Origin: Candidatus Kapaibacterium sp. | Lineage (GTDB): Bacteria; Bacteroidota; Ignavibacteria; Kapaibacteriales; UBA2268 | Length of the DNA: 64,000 nucleotides | Reading direction: 5' to 3' | Assembly (NCBI GenBank): GCA_013414795.1 | Contig: CP058732.1 | Coordinates: forward strand, 1,649,950-1,713,949 | In this document: in pieces, positions 1-8,813 of the stretch | How the letters are laid out: every line of letters starts with the position of its first letter | Numbering within the stretch: position 1 is the stretch's first letter | Notes under the pieces: model-generated | The model's database searches: none | What the model saw: only the letters and a program-made list of their open reading frames with translations | Told to the model about the DNA's origin: nothing | Translations under genes and position numbers: made by a program

Positions 1-1106
1 TTGCAAAGTTTTTCCCCAAAAATGCTAACTTGTATCCAACCGAAATGGAAATGCAAAAGACGAAAAAGCCGAAAAGTTTTTTGATTCCCGACACAAAAGT
101 TACTATTTCAGTTGATATAAGTAAGGAAACAGTTGAAGTGCCAAATGTTTTTGGATTGATTCCGGGTACAGACCCAAAACTTTCGAAAGAATATATTGTA
201 ATCGGAGCACATTTCGACCATCTTGGTTGGGGTGGCGAAAATTCACTTTATCGTGGGAAAACACCCGCAATTCACAATGGAGCAGACGACAATGCCTCTG
301 GCGTTTCTGCAATTCTTTATCTTGCTGAATATTTTGCTAAGAATCCTTTGAGAAGGTCCGTTATTGTAACTGCATTTAATGGGGAAGAGGAAGGAATTCT
401 TGGCTCTAATCACTTTGTCAAAAATTCACCTGTTCCCATTGAGCAAATCGTTTTAATGCTCAATTTCGATATGGTAGGACGAATGAAGGAAAACAAATTA
501 AATGTTTTTGGAACTGGCTCTTCGACCACTTTCGATAAAGTGATTGACTCGGTTGCAGTCCTCGATTCCCTAATTCTTACTAAAGGATCCGAAGGATATG
601 GTCCAAGCGACCATTCTTCGTTTTATTCTGCAAAGATACCCGTGCTTTTTATGTTCACTGGCGCCCATAGCGATTACCATATGCCAAGCGACGATGCAGA
701 AAAAATTGATTGCGATGGAATATTAAAAGTTACCAGCTTTGCTAAAAAAATCCTCGACCGCTATGGTAATTCAAACGAGAAACCCGATTATATTTACACG
801 CCAGTAGAAAAGAAAAATGGAAAAGATAACGCCCCAGGTTACGCAAAAGTTTGGTTTGGTATAGTTCCAAATTTTGAAGATAACCCTCTTGGGTTGAGAA
901 TTTCGGGGGTCTCCGCTGGCAGTCCAGCAGAAAAGGCTGGCTTGCAATCCGATGATATTATCACCAAATTTGGTGGCAAGACTGTGAAAAACTTACAAGA
1001 CTTAACATATATTCTTCGTGAATTCAAACCCAATGACATTGTGGACGTGGTAGTTATTCGACAAGGTAAAGAAATCGTATTTAAAGTAAAACTGGTTGGC
1101 AGATAA
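1..1106 (+). CDS. M28 family zinc aminopeptidase with C-terminal PDZ domain (5' end missing)
   Basis: The reading frame is open from the first complete codon (base 3) with no stop, so the gene begins upstream of the window; the TTG at 30 is not a credible start. The M28 zinc-site motifs appear in order: GAHFDHLG (His ligand), GADDNASG (bridging Asp), NGEEEGILGS (general-base Glu and Glu ligand), NFDMVGR (Asp ligand) and SDYHMPSDD (His ligand). The last ~85 residues form a PDZ domain (GLRISGVSAGSPAEKAGL). Family members are usually exported, often with a PA domain before the catalytic part, which would lie upstream. It probably trims periplasmic or extracellular peptides. The next gene starts 4 nt after the stop, so the two are likely co-transcribed. 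Confidence 0.9.
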   Translation, partial: AKFFPKNANLYPTEMEMQKTKKPKSFLIPDTKVTISVDISKETVEVPNVFGLIPGTDPKLSKEYIVIGAHFDHLGWGGENSLYRGKTPAIHNGADDNASGVSAILYLAEYFAKNPLRRSVIVTAFNGEEEGILGSNHFVKNSPVPIEQIVLMLNFDMVGRMKENKLNVFGTGSSTTFDKVIDSVAVLDSLILTKGSEGYGPSDHSSFYSAKIPVLFMFTGAHSDYHMPSDDAEKIDCDGILKVTSFAKKILDRYGNSNEKPDYIYTPVEKKNGKDNAPGYAKVWFGIVPNFEDNPLGLRISGVSAGSPAEKAGLQSDDIITKFGGKTVKNLQDLTYILREFKPNDIVDVVVIRQGKEIVFKVKLVGR

Positions 1107-1110
1107 ATTT

Positions 1111-1956
1111 ATGGTTCGTTTAGATAGATTTGAACTAGTTATCTCAGGAAACGACAAGATAACAGGTGATATTAGGTTCAGAGAAATTATTGAGAAGAAG
1201 TTACCCATTGTTGTAATTACACACGGATTTACTGGGCACAAAGATTGGGGATTTTTACCGTATTTTGCTGAAGAACTTGCCAAATCGGGTTTCATTGCGA
1301 TTACCTACAATTTTACAACAGATTGCATTGACGCAGAAAAGGATTGGTTTACCAATGTCGATAAATTCGCCACTTTTACAATTTCGCAAGAAGTCAATGA
1401 ACTTAAACTTCTGGTTCAACATTTAATTGACAAAACTATATTAAGTGACGAATTGAAGGATTTTGCTGATTCTTCAAAAATATATTTAATTGGACAATCA
1501 CTTGGCGGGGCTATTTCAATAATTTTCGCTTCCCAGAATCAAGTTGTAGAGAAAATTGTCCTTCTTGGGACCGTCGGAACATTGTTCCGTTACACTAAAC
1601 GCCAAGTAATAGAATGGGAAAAAAATGGGGTTTGGCATTTCACTAATACTCGAACTGGACAGGAGTTGAAAATTAATTACTCATATTACAAAGACCTAAT
1701 AGAAAACAACTATTATTTAGAACGGTTTCTGGAAAGGATTCAAGTTCCAACTTTATTCATTCATGGGACGGAAGATTTAACAGTTCCCGTTAACGAAATT
1801 GAACGCTTCATCAAAAAAGCAAAAAATCCATTTGTTGAATTGAAACTAATAAAGAACACTGGCCATACATTTGGTATTGAACATCCATTTGCCCATTCCA
1901 CATCTGCATTAGAGCAAGTAATTGTTGAAACAATCAATTTTCTGAAAAATGACTAA
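1111..1956 (+). CDS. alpha/beta hydrolase (S33 aminopeptidase/esterase-like)
   Basis: A 281-residue single-domain alpha/beta hydrolase. Visible motifs are HGFTGHKDWG (oxyanion-hole region), GQSLGG (nucleophile Ser), HGTEDLTVP (acid Asp) and NTGHTFG (catalytic His), a complete triad in the right order. No signal peptide or membrane segment is seen, so it is probably cytosolic. The ATG at 1111 is preferred over the in-frame TTG at 1096, which lies inside the previous gene. The 3' end overlaps the next gene by 8 nt, indicating one transcript. The substrate cannot be told from sequence; similar proteins are esterases, acylglycerol lipases or peptidases. Confidence 0.85.
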   Translation: MVRLDRFELVISGNDKITGDIRFREIIEKKLPIVVITHGFTGHKDWGFLPYFAEELAKSGFIAITYNFTTDCIDAEKDWFTNVDKFATFTISQEVNELKLLVQHLIDKTILSDELKDFADSSKIYLIGQSLGGAISIIFASQNQVVEKIVLLGTVGTLFRYTKRQVIEWEKNGVWHFTNTRTGQELKINYSYYKDLIENNYYLERFLERIQVPTLFIHGTEDLTVPVNEIERFIKKAKNPFVELKLIKNTGHTFGIEHPFAHSTSALEQVIVETINFLKND

Positions 1957-2368
1957 GAGAACCTTTCTAATTTTGAGTTTACTTTCATTGTCTCTCTTCT
2001 TTGGTTGTGAACTTATCAGGCTTACAGAAAGAAGCAAAACAACGATAAAACCCAACCCGCAAAACTCGATTGGTACAGTTTATCTTTTTATTCAAGAAGT
2101 CAAAAATAACAATCATTTTGGAGCAACAAAACTTTTCATAATCAAAGATACATCACTTAATGCAGAAGAAATTTATGATATTACAGACAAAATTCAACGC
2201 TTTGGACGAAATATTTCAAACAGAGAAATATCTGGATACAAAATTGATACTTTAAACTCAGTTGAACATCTAGTTTTTATTGAATTTGATTACTTATATG
2301 AATATTTCTTCGTTACAAAGAAGGTTCAAGATTTGTGGTTTATCCAAAATTTTGGTGAAAAAAAGTAA
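1949..2368 (+). CDS. hypothetical lipoprotein
   Basis: A 139-residue protein with an SPII-type signal peptide: basic start (MTKR), hydrophobic stretch, and lipobox LFFGC ending at Cys20. The remaining ~120 residues resemble no family I recognise; the segment after Cys20 (residues ~45-65) has the look of the NTF2-like lipoproteins common in this group (a helix such as TVYLFIQEVKNNNHFGATK followed by strands), but that is only an impression. It overlaps the hydrolase gene by 8 nt and is followed by a hairpin terminator, so it closes the operon. Predicted location is the periplasmic face of the inner or outer membrane. Confidence 0.7.
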   Translation: MTKRTFLILSLLSLSLFFGCELIRLTERSKTTIKPNPQNSIGTVYLFIQEVKNNNHFGATKLFIIKDTSLNAEEIYDITDKIQRFGRNISNREISGYKIDTLNSVEHLVFIEFDYLYEYFFVTKKVQDLWFIQNFGEKK

Positions 2369-2392
2369 AAGCCCCCAAAAGTTGGAGGCTTT
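2368..2392. terminator. hairpin terminator between convergent genes
   Basis: AAAGCC..GGCTTT arms with an AAAAGTT loop and one internal mismatch. It starts at the stop codon of the plus-strand lipoprotein gene and sits 24 nt past the stop of the convergent outer-membrane protein gene, so it could serve both. Confidence 0.6.
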
Positions 2393-2415
2393 AAATACTA
2401 CTAAATATTGAATGT

Positions 2416-2958
2416 TTAGAAGAACCATTCAATACCAATCATTGGATAGCCAATCCCCAAAATGACCTGGAAGGGATCGAAGTTCAATTCTAAAACGCGA
2501 ATTCCGCCATAAATACCGAGTGAAGAAACCGGATACCATTCAGACCCGAAAATTCCCATAATTTTGGTTTCGGTATTGGTTGTCCTTTTCGTTTTTTGGG
2601 TGAATGGATCCTTATATGAAACAGATTCGGTAGAAACTAAGAATTGGGCTTTAATAAAAGGGAAGAAAGAACGCATTCTCATTTCAGACAAAAAAAATTT
2701 GAAATAGGGACCGAAGGTTAAATAGGTTGAACTTCCTGAACCCTCTGCGCCACCGTCGAAAAGAAATCCAAAGTTCAAGCCAATGTGCATATCTGGATTC
2801 ATTGCGTAGGCAAGAGTGCCGCCAAAAATGTCGTGCGTTTCAAGTTGAACACCAACACCCCAATTTTGGTTGGGAACTTTCACTCGCGTCTCTTGTGCGT
2901 TTAAGGAAAATGTTGCCAAAGAAAGAATAAGAACAAAGATTGCGAAATATTTTGCCAT
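2416..2958 (-). CDS. outer-membrane beta-barrel protein
   Basis: A 180-residue protein with a clear SPI signal peptide (MAKYFAIFVLILSLATFSLNAQ). The mature part alternates polar and hydrophobic residues with Gly/aromatic girdles (GLNFGFLFDGG, YLTFGPYFKFFLSE, IEWFF at the end), typical of an 8-stranded porin-like barrel ending in Phe. No specific family is recognised. A GGGTGAG ribosome site lies just before the ATG at 2958. It appears to be monocistronic, with tRNA genes upstream on the other strand. Confidence 0.7.
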   Translation of the reverse strand: MAKYFAIFVLILSLATFSLNAQETRVKVPNQNWGVGVQLETHDIFGGTLAYAMNPDMHIGLNFGFLFDGGAEGSGSSTYLTFGPYFKFFLSEMRMRSFFPFIKAQFLVSTESVSYKDPFTQKTKRTTNTETKIMGIFGSEWYPVSSLGIYGGIRVLELNFDPFQVILGIGYPMIGIEWFF

Positions 2959-3026
2959 AACTCACCCTTGATATTTTAACAAAAATCAAAAATAAAAAAA
3001 TAATACCAGAAAAAAGTATAAAACTC

Positions 3027-3057
3027 TTGTAAAATTCAAAAAAAATTTGTAATTTTG
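3027..3057 (+). promoter_or_regulatory. Bacteroidota-type promoter for tRNA-Ala/tRNA-Asp
   Basis: TCTTG ending at 3029, then a 20-nt spacer, then TAATTTTG at 3050-3057. This fits the known Bacteroidota consensus (TTTG, 19-20 nt, TAnnTTTG). The tRNA-Ala gene begins 34 nt downstream. The same TAATTTTG box recurs before several other transcripts in this window. Confidence 0.6.
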
Positions 3058-3090
3058 TATTTGGTTTTATGCGTTTCTTGACAATCTTGA

Positions 3091-3163
<73 letters not shown>

Positions 3164-3168
3164 CTTTC

Positions 3169-3243
3169 GGGGTCGTAGCTCAGCATGGTTAGAGCGCCAG
3201 TCTGTCACACTGGAGGTCGCGAGTTCGAGCCTCGTCGGCCCCG
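3169..3243 (+). tRNA. tRNA-Asp (anticodon GTC)
   Basis: Acceptor GGGGTCG/CGGCCCC, D stem GCTC/GAGC, anticodon stem CCAGT/ACTGG around CTGTCAC (anticodon GTC), T stem GCGAG/CTCGT with loop TTCGAGC, discriminator G, as expected for Asp. No encoded CCA. It is the second gene of a two-tRNA transcript closed by the hairpin downstream. Confidence 0.95.
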
Positions 3244-3276
3244 CAAAAACTTAAATAATTTTTTATTGGAATTACA

Positions 3277-3307
3277 AAAAACCCAGTGATATTCTTGCTG
3301 GGTTTTT
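3277..3307 (+). terminator. intrinsic terminator of the tRNA-Ala/Asp transcript
   Basis: A 10-bp stem AAAAACCCAG/CTGGGTTTTT separated by an 11-nt loop, with the U-tract built into the 3' arm. It lies 34 nt past tRNA-Asp. The following ~200 nt up to the HAD gene is very AT-rich; a TACTTTTG box at 3413-3420 is the only promoter-like element I see there. Confidence 0.75.
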
Positions 3308-3512
3308 CAATTTTGGAATTTACTTTGCATTTTTTATCAAATTGTTTTTACTTGTAGAACCTTTGTCTGCAATAATAAATAAAAGCAAATATTAGTTTTA
3401 TAGGATAAACTATACTTTTGTCAAAAAATTAAATAGTTTATGTGATTGGGCAAAATTAAATTATATGTAAATTTGAAATAAGTTTATTATAAACTTTCAA
3501 GTAACAAAAACT

Positions 3513-4220
3513 ATGCTTGAAAATTTTTCGAATTTTAGAATTTTGAGTTTCGATTGCTACGGGACCCTTATCGATTGGGAAAAAGGAATTCTTGGTGCAG
3601 TCGTTCCTTTTCTTCATTCTAAAAATGTTAAAATTCCAGATGAAACAATTCTCGAACTTTTTGCAAAGTTTGAATCTGAAATAGAAAGCGGAAACTACAT
3701 CGAATACAAAGAGGTTTTAAAACGGGTCTTCAAAAACATTTGCGAAAGTTTGACTATTAAATGTGATGACAAAGAGCAATCACTTCTGCTCGAATCATTC
3801 AATAATTGGGAACCATTTACCGATACTGTCGAAGCATTAAATCTTTTAAAGAAGCATTTCAAACTGGCTATCATCTCCAATGTCGATGATGACTTGTTCG
3901 AGCTGACTCGCCAGAAGTTGGGTGTGAATTTCGATTACGTTATTACTGCTCAACAAGTTAGAAGTTACAAGCCCTCGTCCGAAGTATTCAAATACGCATT
4001 AAAAAAATTTGGTATTTCCAGGGACCAAGTTCTTCACATTGCTCAAAGTCTTTACCACGACATCAAACCAGCAAAAGAACTTGGATTGTCAACCGTTTGG
4101 GTCAACAGAAGGATGGGACGGAAGGGTAGTGGGGCAACCCCATTTGCAGAAGCCAGCCCAGATATGGAGGTACCAGACCTAATTACTCTTGCCCAACTTA
4201 TTGAAAATACAGCAATGTAA
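3513..4220 (+). CDS. HAD superfamily hydrolase (haloacid dehalogenase type II-like)
   Basis: A 235-residue HAD protein. Motif I is DCYGTLIDW (nucleophile Asp15, acid Asp replaced by Tyr, as in type II 2-haloacid dehalogenases); motif II is ISNVDDD; motif III Lys lies in SYKPSSEVF; the motif IV region is SLYHDIKPAKELG. A long helical cap lies between motifs I and II. Known relatives hydrolyse 2-haloacids or phosphate esters; Tyr after the nucleophile fits dehalogenases but does not prove the substrate. It stands alone; the next gene on the other strand is convergent, 13 nt away. No signal peptide. Confidence 0.8.
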   Translation: MLENFSNFRILSFDCYGTLIDWEKGILGAVVPFLHSKNVKIPDETILELFAKFESEIESGNYIEYKEVLKRVFKNICESLTIKCDDKEQSLLLESFNNWEPFTDTVEALNLLKKHFKLAIISNVDDDLFELTRQKLGVNFDYVITAQQVRSYKPSSEVFKYALKKFGISRDQVLHIAQSLYHDIKPAKELGLSTVWVNRRMGRKGSGATPFAEASPDMEVPDLITLAQLIENTAM

Positions 4221-4233
4221 AGAATTAACTTTA

Positions 4234-4854
4234 TCAATTTAATGGAAAAAGTACGAAAACAGCAAAATCCCAAAGGGAGTGGGAAATTATTACTGGTACC
4301 AAAGATTTGTTCCGCAAGAAGAGATAACCCCAAAATAAGCCACAAACAAAAGCAGCAATGAGGAGCATTAAATTCAAAGCCCAAATATGCACAAAAGTGT
4401 ACAAAAGAGTTGCCCAAAACAAGTTTACATAGGGCTTATTGCGAATTTCGTTTAGTTTTGTAAATATAAAGCCGCGCCAAAAGATTTCCTCTGCTGGACC
4501 AATTACGAATAGGAGAAGCAAGGAAATTACCCACAAGGGAGTTCCTTGTTTTGTTGTGTAGACAGATGAAATCTGATTTTGCGAAAAGTCAAAAAGTGCA
4601 ATAGAGATGTATTTCCCAACAAAGAAGACTAAATAAAGCACAAATGCCGAAAATATTCCAACGAGAATGTGTCGAAAATTAAAATTCAAAAGTTCCTTAA
4701 ATTGATTTTTTAAATTTCCAATTGAATAAGCACTCAAAATGATACCTGCAAGGAACATCACAGCCCAGAAGTTTACCTCCCGGGCTGTGAATGGAGAAAA
4801 CATTATAAACCAAAGCACAAGAGCAATAAATATTCCAACGACAATTCTTTTCAT
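4234..4854 (-). CDS. CPBP family intramembrane glutamic protease
   Basis: A 206-residue multi-pass membrane protein with about six hydrophobic segments. It carries the CPBP/Rce1 signature: EEIFWRG (EExxxR motif), FVHIWALN (FxxxH type) and a third motif HSLWDFAVF near the C-terminus. Family members cleave CAAX-type or other membrane peptides, and bacterial ones are often bacteriocin-immunity proteins; the substrate here is unknown. Its ATG overlaps the menA stop codon by 4 nt, so it is translationally coupled to menA and is the last gene of the haem-receptor/menA operon. Confidence 0.85.
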   Translation of the reverse strand: MKRIVVGIFIALVLWFIMFSPFTAREVNFWAVMFLAGIILSAYSIGNLKNQFKELLNFNFRHILVGIFSAFVLYLVFFVGKYISIALFDFSQNQISSVYTTKQGTPLWVISLLLLFVIGPAEEIFWRGFIFTKLNEIRNKPYVNLFWATLLYTFVHIWALNLMLLIAAFVCGLFWGYLFLRNKSLVPVIISHSLWDFAVFVLFPLN

Positions 4855-5762
4855 AAAATTTTACTTAATAAAATGGCAATAACCAAAAGCAAACCAAATT
4901 GCATATGAAGTTGAGCAGTTTTTACGTCCATAATCACTATTGGCTGAATGTTGTCCATTTTTGCTTGCGAAAATTCCTTCGCATTTTTCAATGCCACTGG
5001 AACCGAAAGGAACACAATTAGTGCAATCGGACTTAAAAGACCAATAGAAACAAGAACAACGGTTAAAACATATGCACCAAAAATCAAGAAATAATAACCA
5101 ATTTTAGAACCTTTAAGACCCAAAATCATAGGTAGCGTTTTAATTTTCACCCTCGAATCATTGAAAATGTCTCGCGTGTTATTAGCGTGCAGAATAGCAA
5201 CCACAAGGAAACCAATTGGCAGAGAAATCAAAAAAGTGTTCCAATCGTAGGTTCCAGTAAGAGAAAAGTAGCTACCAATCACAAGCAAAGGACCAAAGGC
5301 GACAAAAACAGCAAGGTCGCCCAACGCGATGTACTTTAAACCTTTCTTCGAAAGTGTGTAGAAGAGGCCACAGAAAAGACCACCCAAGCCCATCAAAAGC
5401 ACTTGGTAACCTCGAACGTAGACAAGAATTAAACCGAGAAGGAAACCTATGAGAAATGCTAATAAACCGCCTCGGAGAACTTGTTTAGGTTGAAGTAATT
5501 TTTCAACCAAAACACCACTACCCCCGAAAGTATCCTCTGCATCGACACCATATTTGAAATCGTAATAGTCAGAAACCATATTGGCACCAATATGGAACAA
5601 AACAGCAGCAATTAGTACAACCGGGAACAAAGCCCAGTTGATTTCAACACTTTCATTTGCAAAGGCAAAGGAAGTAGCGATTAAAACTGGAATAATAGAC
5701 GCTGTAAACGAAAATGGCCTAGTTGCTCTCACCCAAATTTTGAAACGATTAGATGTGGCCAT
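4851..5762 (-). CDS. menA: 1,4-dihydroxy-2-naphthoate polyprenyltransferase (MenA)
   Basis: A 303-residue UbiA-superfamily membrane prenyltransferase with about nine hydrophobic segments. The two Asp-rich catalytic motifs are present: NMVSDYYDFKYGVD (first NxxxD, residues ~60-75) and NTRDIFNDSRVKIKT (second, ~195). The adjacent DTFGGSGVLV is typical of MenA rather than UbiA. MenA attaches the polyprenyl tail to 1,4-dihydroxy-2-naphthoate, giving demethylmenaquinone, the quinone that complex I (nuoD nearby) would reduce. A strong ribosome site AGGAGG precedes the ATG at 5762. It lies 16 nt after the HmuY-like gene. Confidence 0.9.
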   Translation of the reverse strand: MATSNRFKIWVRATRPFSFTASIIPVLIATSFAFANESVEINWALFPVVLIAAVLFHIGANMVSDYYDFKYGVDAEDTFGGSGVLVEKLLQPKQVLRGGLLAFLIGFLLGLILVYVRGYQVLLMGLGGLFCGLFYTLSKKGLKYIALGDLAVFVAFGPLLVIGSYFSLTGTYDWNTFLISLPIGFLVVAILHANNTRDIFNDSRVKIKTLPMILGLKGSKIGYYFLIFGAYVLTVVLVSIGLLSPIALIVFLSVPVALKNAKEFSQAKMDNIQPIVIMDVKTAQLHMQFGLLLVIAILLSKIL

Positions 5763-5778
5763 AAAACCTCCTAATTAA

Positions 5779-6390
5779 TTAATTACTAAACTTTCTGGAG
5801 CCATTCGGTTGATAAACATATCTAAAAGTATAATATCTTTCTTTATGTGTAAATGGATCAATAGGTTGCGGGTTACCTTTCCAATAACTTATAATTTGCA
5901 TCTTAACATATTTTCCATCGGCAGTTCTAATAATAAGAACTCTCCCGGGTATAGGAGAAACGATATGTGTTTGTGGGTCGTAACTATACCAACCATTGCC
6001 AGAACCAGTTGGTATTGCAAGGTCTGTTAATGAATTCTCAATTCGGTAACCAGTTTCAGGGGCTTCTGTAACGGAATTGAAATCAACATCTTTCAGAACG
6101 ATTGCTCCACCTTGACCTGGACCGCGAACACCGCTATTTGTAATTATTGTGGTGCCAGCGAAACCGATATCCCACTTAGTAGAATTGGAGTCTGCATTTG
6201 AAACAATAGTGCTATCGCTAAATCGGAAGAAAGTGAAAATTCCTTTCTTCCCAGTGTCGGCGGGAAGGTCGCGAACTGTAACAACACTCGGAGATTGCGG
6301 TGGATTAGTTTGGGTTGTGTTTTCCTCTTTAGAGCAAGAAAGCAACAAAACAAATATCGCGATAATCGAAACCAACTTAATTGAGTTCAT
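5779..6390 (-). CDS. hmuY: HmuY family haem-binding lipoprotein
   Basis: A 203-residue lipoprotein: SPII signal peptide ending in lipobox LLLSC (Cys19), then the HmuY fold. Recognisable family segments are the early strand with FTFFRFSDSTIV, TKWDIGFAGTTI, a late WYSYDPQTHIVSPIPGRVLIIRT and the closing FRYVYQPNG. HmuY of Porphyromonas captures haem at the cell surface and hands it to its TonB receptor; here the TonB receptor gene lies immediately upstream (11 nt). Ribosome site AAGGAGG precedes the ATG. Haem ligands vary widely in this family (His, Met or none), so haem binding by this copy is inferred from context. Confidence 0.85.
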   Translation of the reverse strand: MNSIKLVSIIAIFVLLLSCSKEENTTQTNPPQSPSVVTVRDLPADTGKKGIFTFFRFSDSTIVSNADSNSTKWDIGFAGTTIITNSGVRGPGQGGAIVLKDVDFNSVTEAPETGYRIENSLTDLAIPTGSGNGWYSYDPQTHIVSPIPGRVLIIRTADGKYVKMQIISYWKGNPQPIDPFTHKERYYTFRYVYQPNGSRKFSN

Positions 6391-6401
6391 AGAACCTCCT
6401 T

Positions 6402-8735
6402 TTATTGTTTAAAATAATTTAAGTTTAAAGAAAAATAAAAAGTTCTTCCTGGATTAGAAGCCAAAAGTCTAATGTCCTTTTTATCAAAAATATTATTTAC
6501 ACCAAACGAAGCGGTAAAATATTTGAAAAAGTCTTTCGAAATGTTCCAATTAAATATGGCATAGCCGGGTGCATATTCCCTTGAATCATCCAGAATTAAA
6601 TTTCCGTTGATATCTTTATAACCATACTTGCTTTTGACATTTACCCTCAAAGAAGTAAATAATTTTAAATTTTCATTAAAATAAGAAAGCCGGATGTTCC
6701 CCGAATGTGTCGGACGATGGAAAAGCCCACCATAATCTTTCAGTTGGACTGGAATATCAAAGCCATTTGGGTCGCGTTTGAAGATTTTTTTGTTTTTTAT
6801 CTTGTCAATAATATCTAAATCACCAGTTTCCAGGTATTGATAAGAGACATTTACTTTGAAATTATTCAAAAATTTATATTCAAAAGATAACTCAATTCCT
6901 TGTGTATAAATTCTTCTAATATTCTGGTAAGTATGCAATCTTTGACCATTTGTTTTTATGGCAACTGGAAGAAAGTCAATCAAATTGTTAACATTGTTGT
7001 GGAAAATGTTGATTTTAACAAATAAATCTTCTGTCGAAAAATTACCACCAAAATCGAATGAAAGAGATTTTTCTGGTTCAAGAGAAGGTAGGCTATCTGG
7101 AGAAATTAGCAAAGTCGCAATTTGACCTTGGGCAAGCAACTTTTTAAGTCCTTCAACTATGTATGTTCTACCAAAGACCGAATAGCCAGCCATTGGATTG
7201 GACCAATCAAGATACAACTCCTCGAAATTTGGGGCTTTGAAACCAGTTCCAACTGAACCACGAATAACAAGCTTTGGAAGAACTTGGTACGAAGCAGAAA
7301 ACTTTGGTGTATAGTTTAAAGGATATTCGCTATGGTCATCAATTCGTAAACTTCCAATCAAGTTCAATTTGTCAAATAATGTAATATCGTCTTGAAGGTA
7401 AACAAAGAAAAGATGATTCCTTTCCTTTCCGCCAGCAATTCTAACAGATTTGGCTTCTTCTCGCCAATAGCCACCACCAAAAGTAGCATAATTGTTTGAA
7501 GCAATTACATAATTTGTTTGCAATTCGGCTTTAAATAAATTCTGACTGAACTTGTATTCATCGTACACCGAGTCGATCTTTGTGAATTTGTCAACAGTAT
7601 TGGTTGAAAAAGAGGAAAAATAGGTGCGAAATTCGTAATTAAACCTATCGTTTAAAGTATTTTTGTAGAACAAGTAAGAACTTAGATCATCAACATTATT
7701 CTTGCTTCTGATAGTGTCATAGTTGGCTAAATAATAATTCAATTCATCTTCAAGATTTGCTTTAAAAGCGAGTCTAATTTTCGAACGAGGAGTTACATTC
7801 AAAAAAGTTTCAAAGTGGAATGTGTGGTTTGTTATTTCTGGAACAGTTTTTCCAACGGAATTTTGAAGAAGTGAATAACCATCAGTTTTAAATCTATGAA
7901 GAAAAGCGGAAAATGAAAGAAAATCGTTAAATAATATTTGTTTGTACTCACCAATTAAATCGAGTGAATTATATGTTCCATACCTTGAATATATGTTAAA
8001 TTCTGTTTCTCTTTCAGGTTCAGATGTAATTATATTTATAATCCCTGCAAGAGCATTGCTTCCATAAAGAGAGGAATTCGGACCTTTGACAATTTCAATA
8101 CGACTTACGTTTCCAACAGAGAGCCGAGAGATATCCAAAATTCCACCAGTACGATTTACAATTGGTTCGCCATTTACAAGCAATAATGTATAATCTGGGT
8201 CAAGACCTTGTAATTGAATTCCACGCCCGTGGTCGTCTACAATGGGAATATCTGTAAGTTCTAATAACATCTCATCGAGTTTCTTTGCATTAACAAGGGT
8301 GATTTCTTCTTTGACAATTGTGGACATAGGCAAAGTGATATTGAATAAATCCTTTTCAGTTCGTGTGGCGGTTACTACAACTTCGTTGGAATGGAACTCT
8401 TTTTCTTTAAGAAAAATATCCAGTTCAATTTTATTAGTTCGGGGTGGTAAAGTTATCGTAGTATCCAAAGTTTCGTAAAAAAACTTCTCAAATTTCACGT
8501 TGATTTTGTCTGTAAAGTTAATTTTGGTAGAAGCAAGACCATCTTTATTTGAAAAAAGCACTTGCTTTGGTTCTGTTAAGTAAATTTGACAATAAGGAAT
8601 CGGCTTGCGATTTGAATCATAAATCTTAAAAATCAAATTAACTACTTCCTTTGTAAACGCCAGATATAAGGAGTTAATTAATAAAATATTTATCAATAAA
8701 ATTATTTTCCTCACTTTTAATTTCTGTATTACCAA
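6402..8735 (-). CDS. TonB-dependent outer-membrane receptor (HmuR-like)
   Basis: A ~777-residue receptor: hydrophobic signal peptide, then a carboxypeptidase-regulatory-like domain (~33-115), TonB box EVVVTATRTEK, plug (~120-225, with GLDPDYTLLLVNGEP and RIEIVKGPNSSLYGSNALAG), and a 22-strand barrel ending in aromatic residues. A FRAP/NPNL-like pair typical of haem receptors is seen as FKAPNFEELY and SLEPEKS, but there is no His between them, unlike HmuR/ShuA. The longest frame starts at TTG 8735; a GTG at 8714 would give MRKIILLINILL and is a plausible alternative. It heads an operon with hmuY, menA and the CPBP gene. A TAATTTTG promoter box lies just upstream. Confidence 0.85.
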   Translation of the reverse strand: MVIQKLKVRKIILLINILLINSLYLAFTKEVVNLIFKIYDSNRKPIPYCQIYLTEPKQVLFSNKDGLASTKINFTDKINVKFEKFFYETLDTTITLPPRTNKIELDIFLKEKEFHSNEVVVTATRTEKDLFNITLPMSTIVKEEITLVNAKKLDEMLLELTDIPIVDDHGRGIQLQGLDPDYTLLLVNGEPIVNRTGGILDISRLSVGNVSRIEIVKGPNSSLYGSNALAGIINIITSEPERETEFNIYSRYGTYNSLDLIGEYKQILFNDFLSFSAFLHRFKTDGYSLLQNSVGKTVPEITNHTFHFETFLNVTPRSKIRLAFKANLEDELNYYLANYDTIRSKNNVDDLSSYLFYKNTLNDRFNYEFRTYFSSFSTNTVDKFTKIDSVYDEYKFSQNLFKAELQTNYVIASNNYATFGGGYWREEAKSVRIAGGKERNHLFFVYLQDDITLFDKLNLIGSLRIDDHSEYPLNYTPKFSASYQVLPKLVIRGSVGTGFKAPNFEELYLDWSNPMAGYSVFGRTYIVEGLKKLLAQGQIATLLISPDSLPSLEPEKSLSFDFGGNFSTEDLFVKINIFHNNVNNLIDFLPVAIKTNGQRLHTYQNIRRIYTQGIELSFEYKFLNNFKVNVSYQYLETGDLDIIDKIKNKKIFKRDPNGFDIPVQLKDYGGLFHRPTHSGNIRLSYFNENLKLFTSLRVNVKSKYGYKDINGNLILDDSREYAPGYAIFNWNISKDFFKYFTASFGVNNIFDKKDIRLLASNPGRTFYFSLNLNYFKQ

Positions 8736-8744
8736 ACAAAACTA

Positions 8745-8752
8745 CAAAATTA
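8745..8752 (-). promoter_or_regulatory. -7 box of the TonB receptor/hmuY/menA operon
   Basis: TAATTTTG on the minus strand, 10 nt before the longest reading frame. No TTTG box is seen at the expected 20-nt distance, so this is a partial match. Predicted transcription would start only a few nt before the TTG at 8735, mildly favouring the GTG start at 8714. Confidence 0.4.
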
Positions 8753-8813
8753 AGATAAACTTTTTAAAAATTTAGTCATAACTATACTAATGAACCGATT
8801 TTTTTATTCATTG

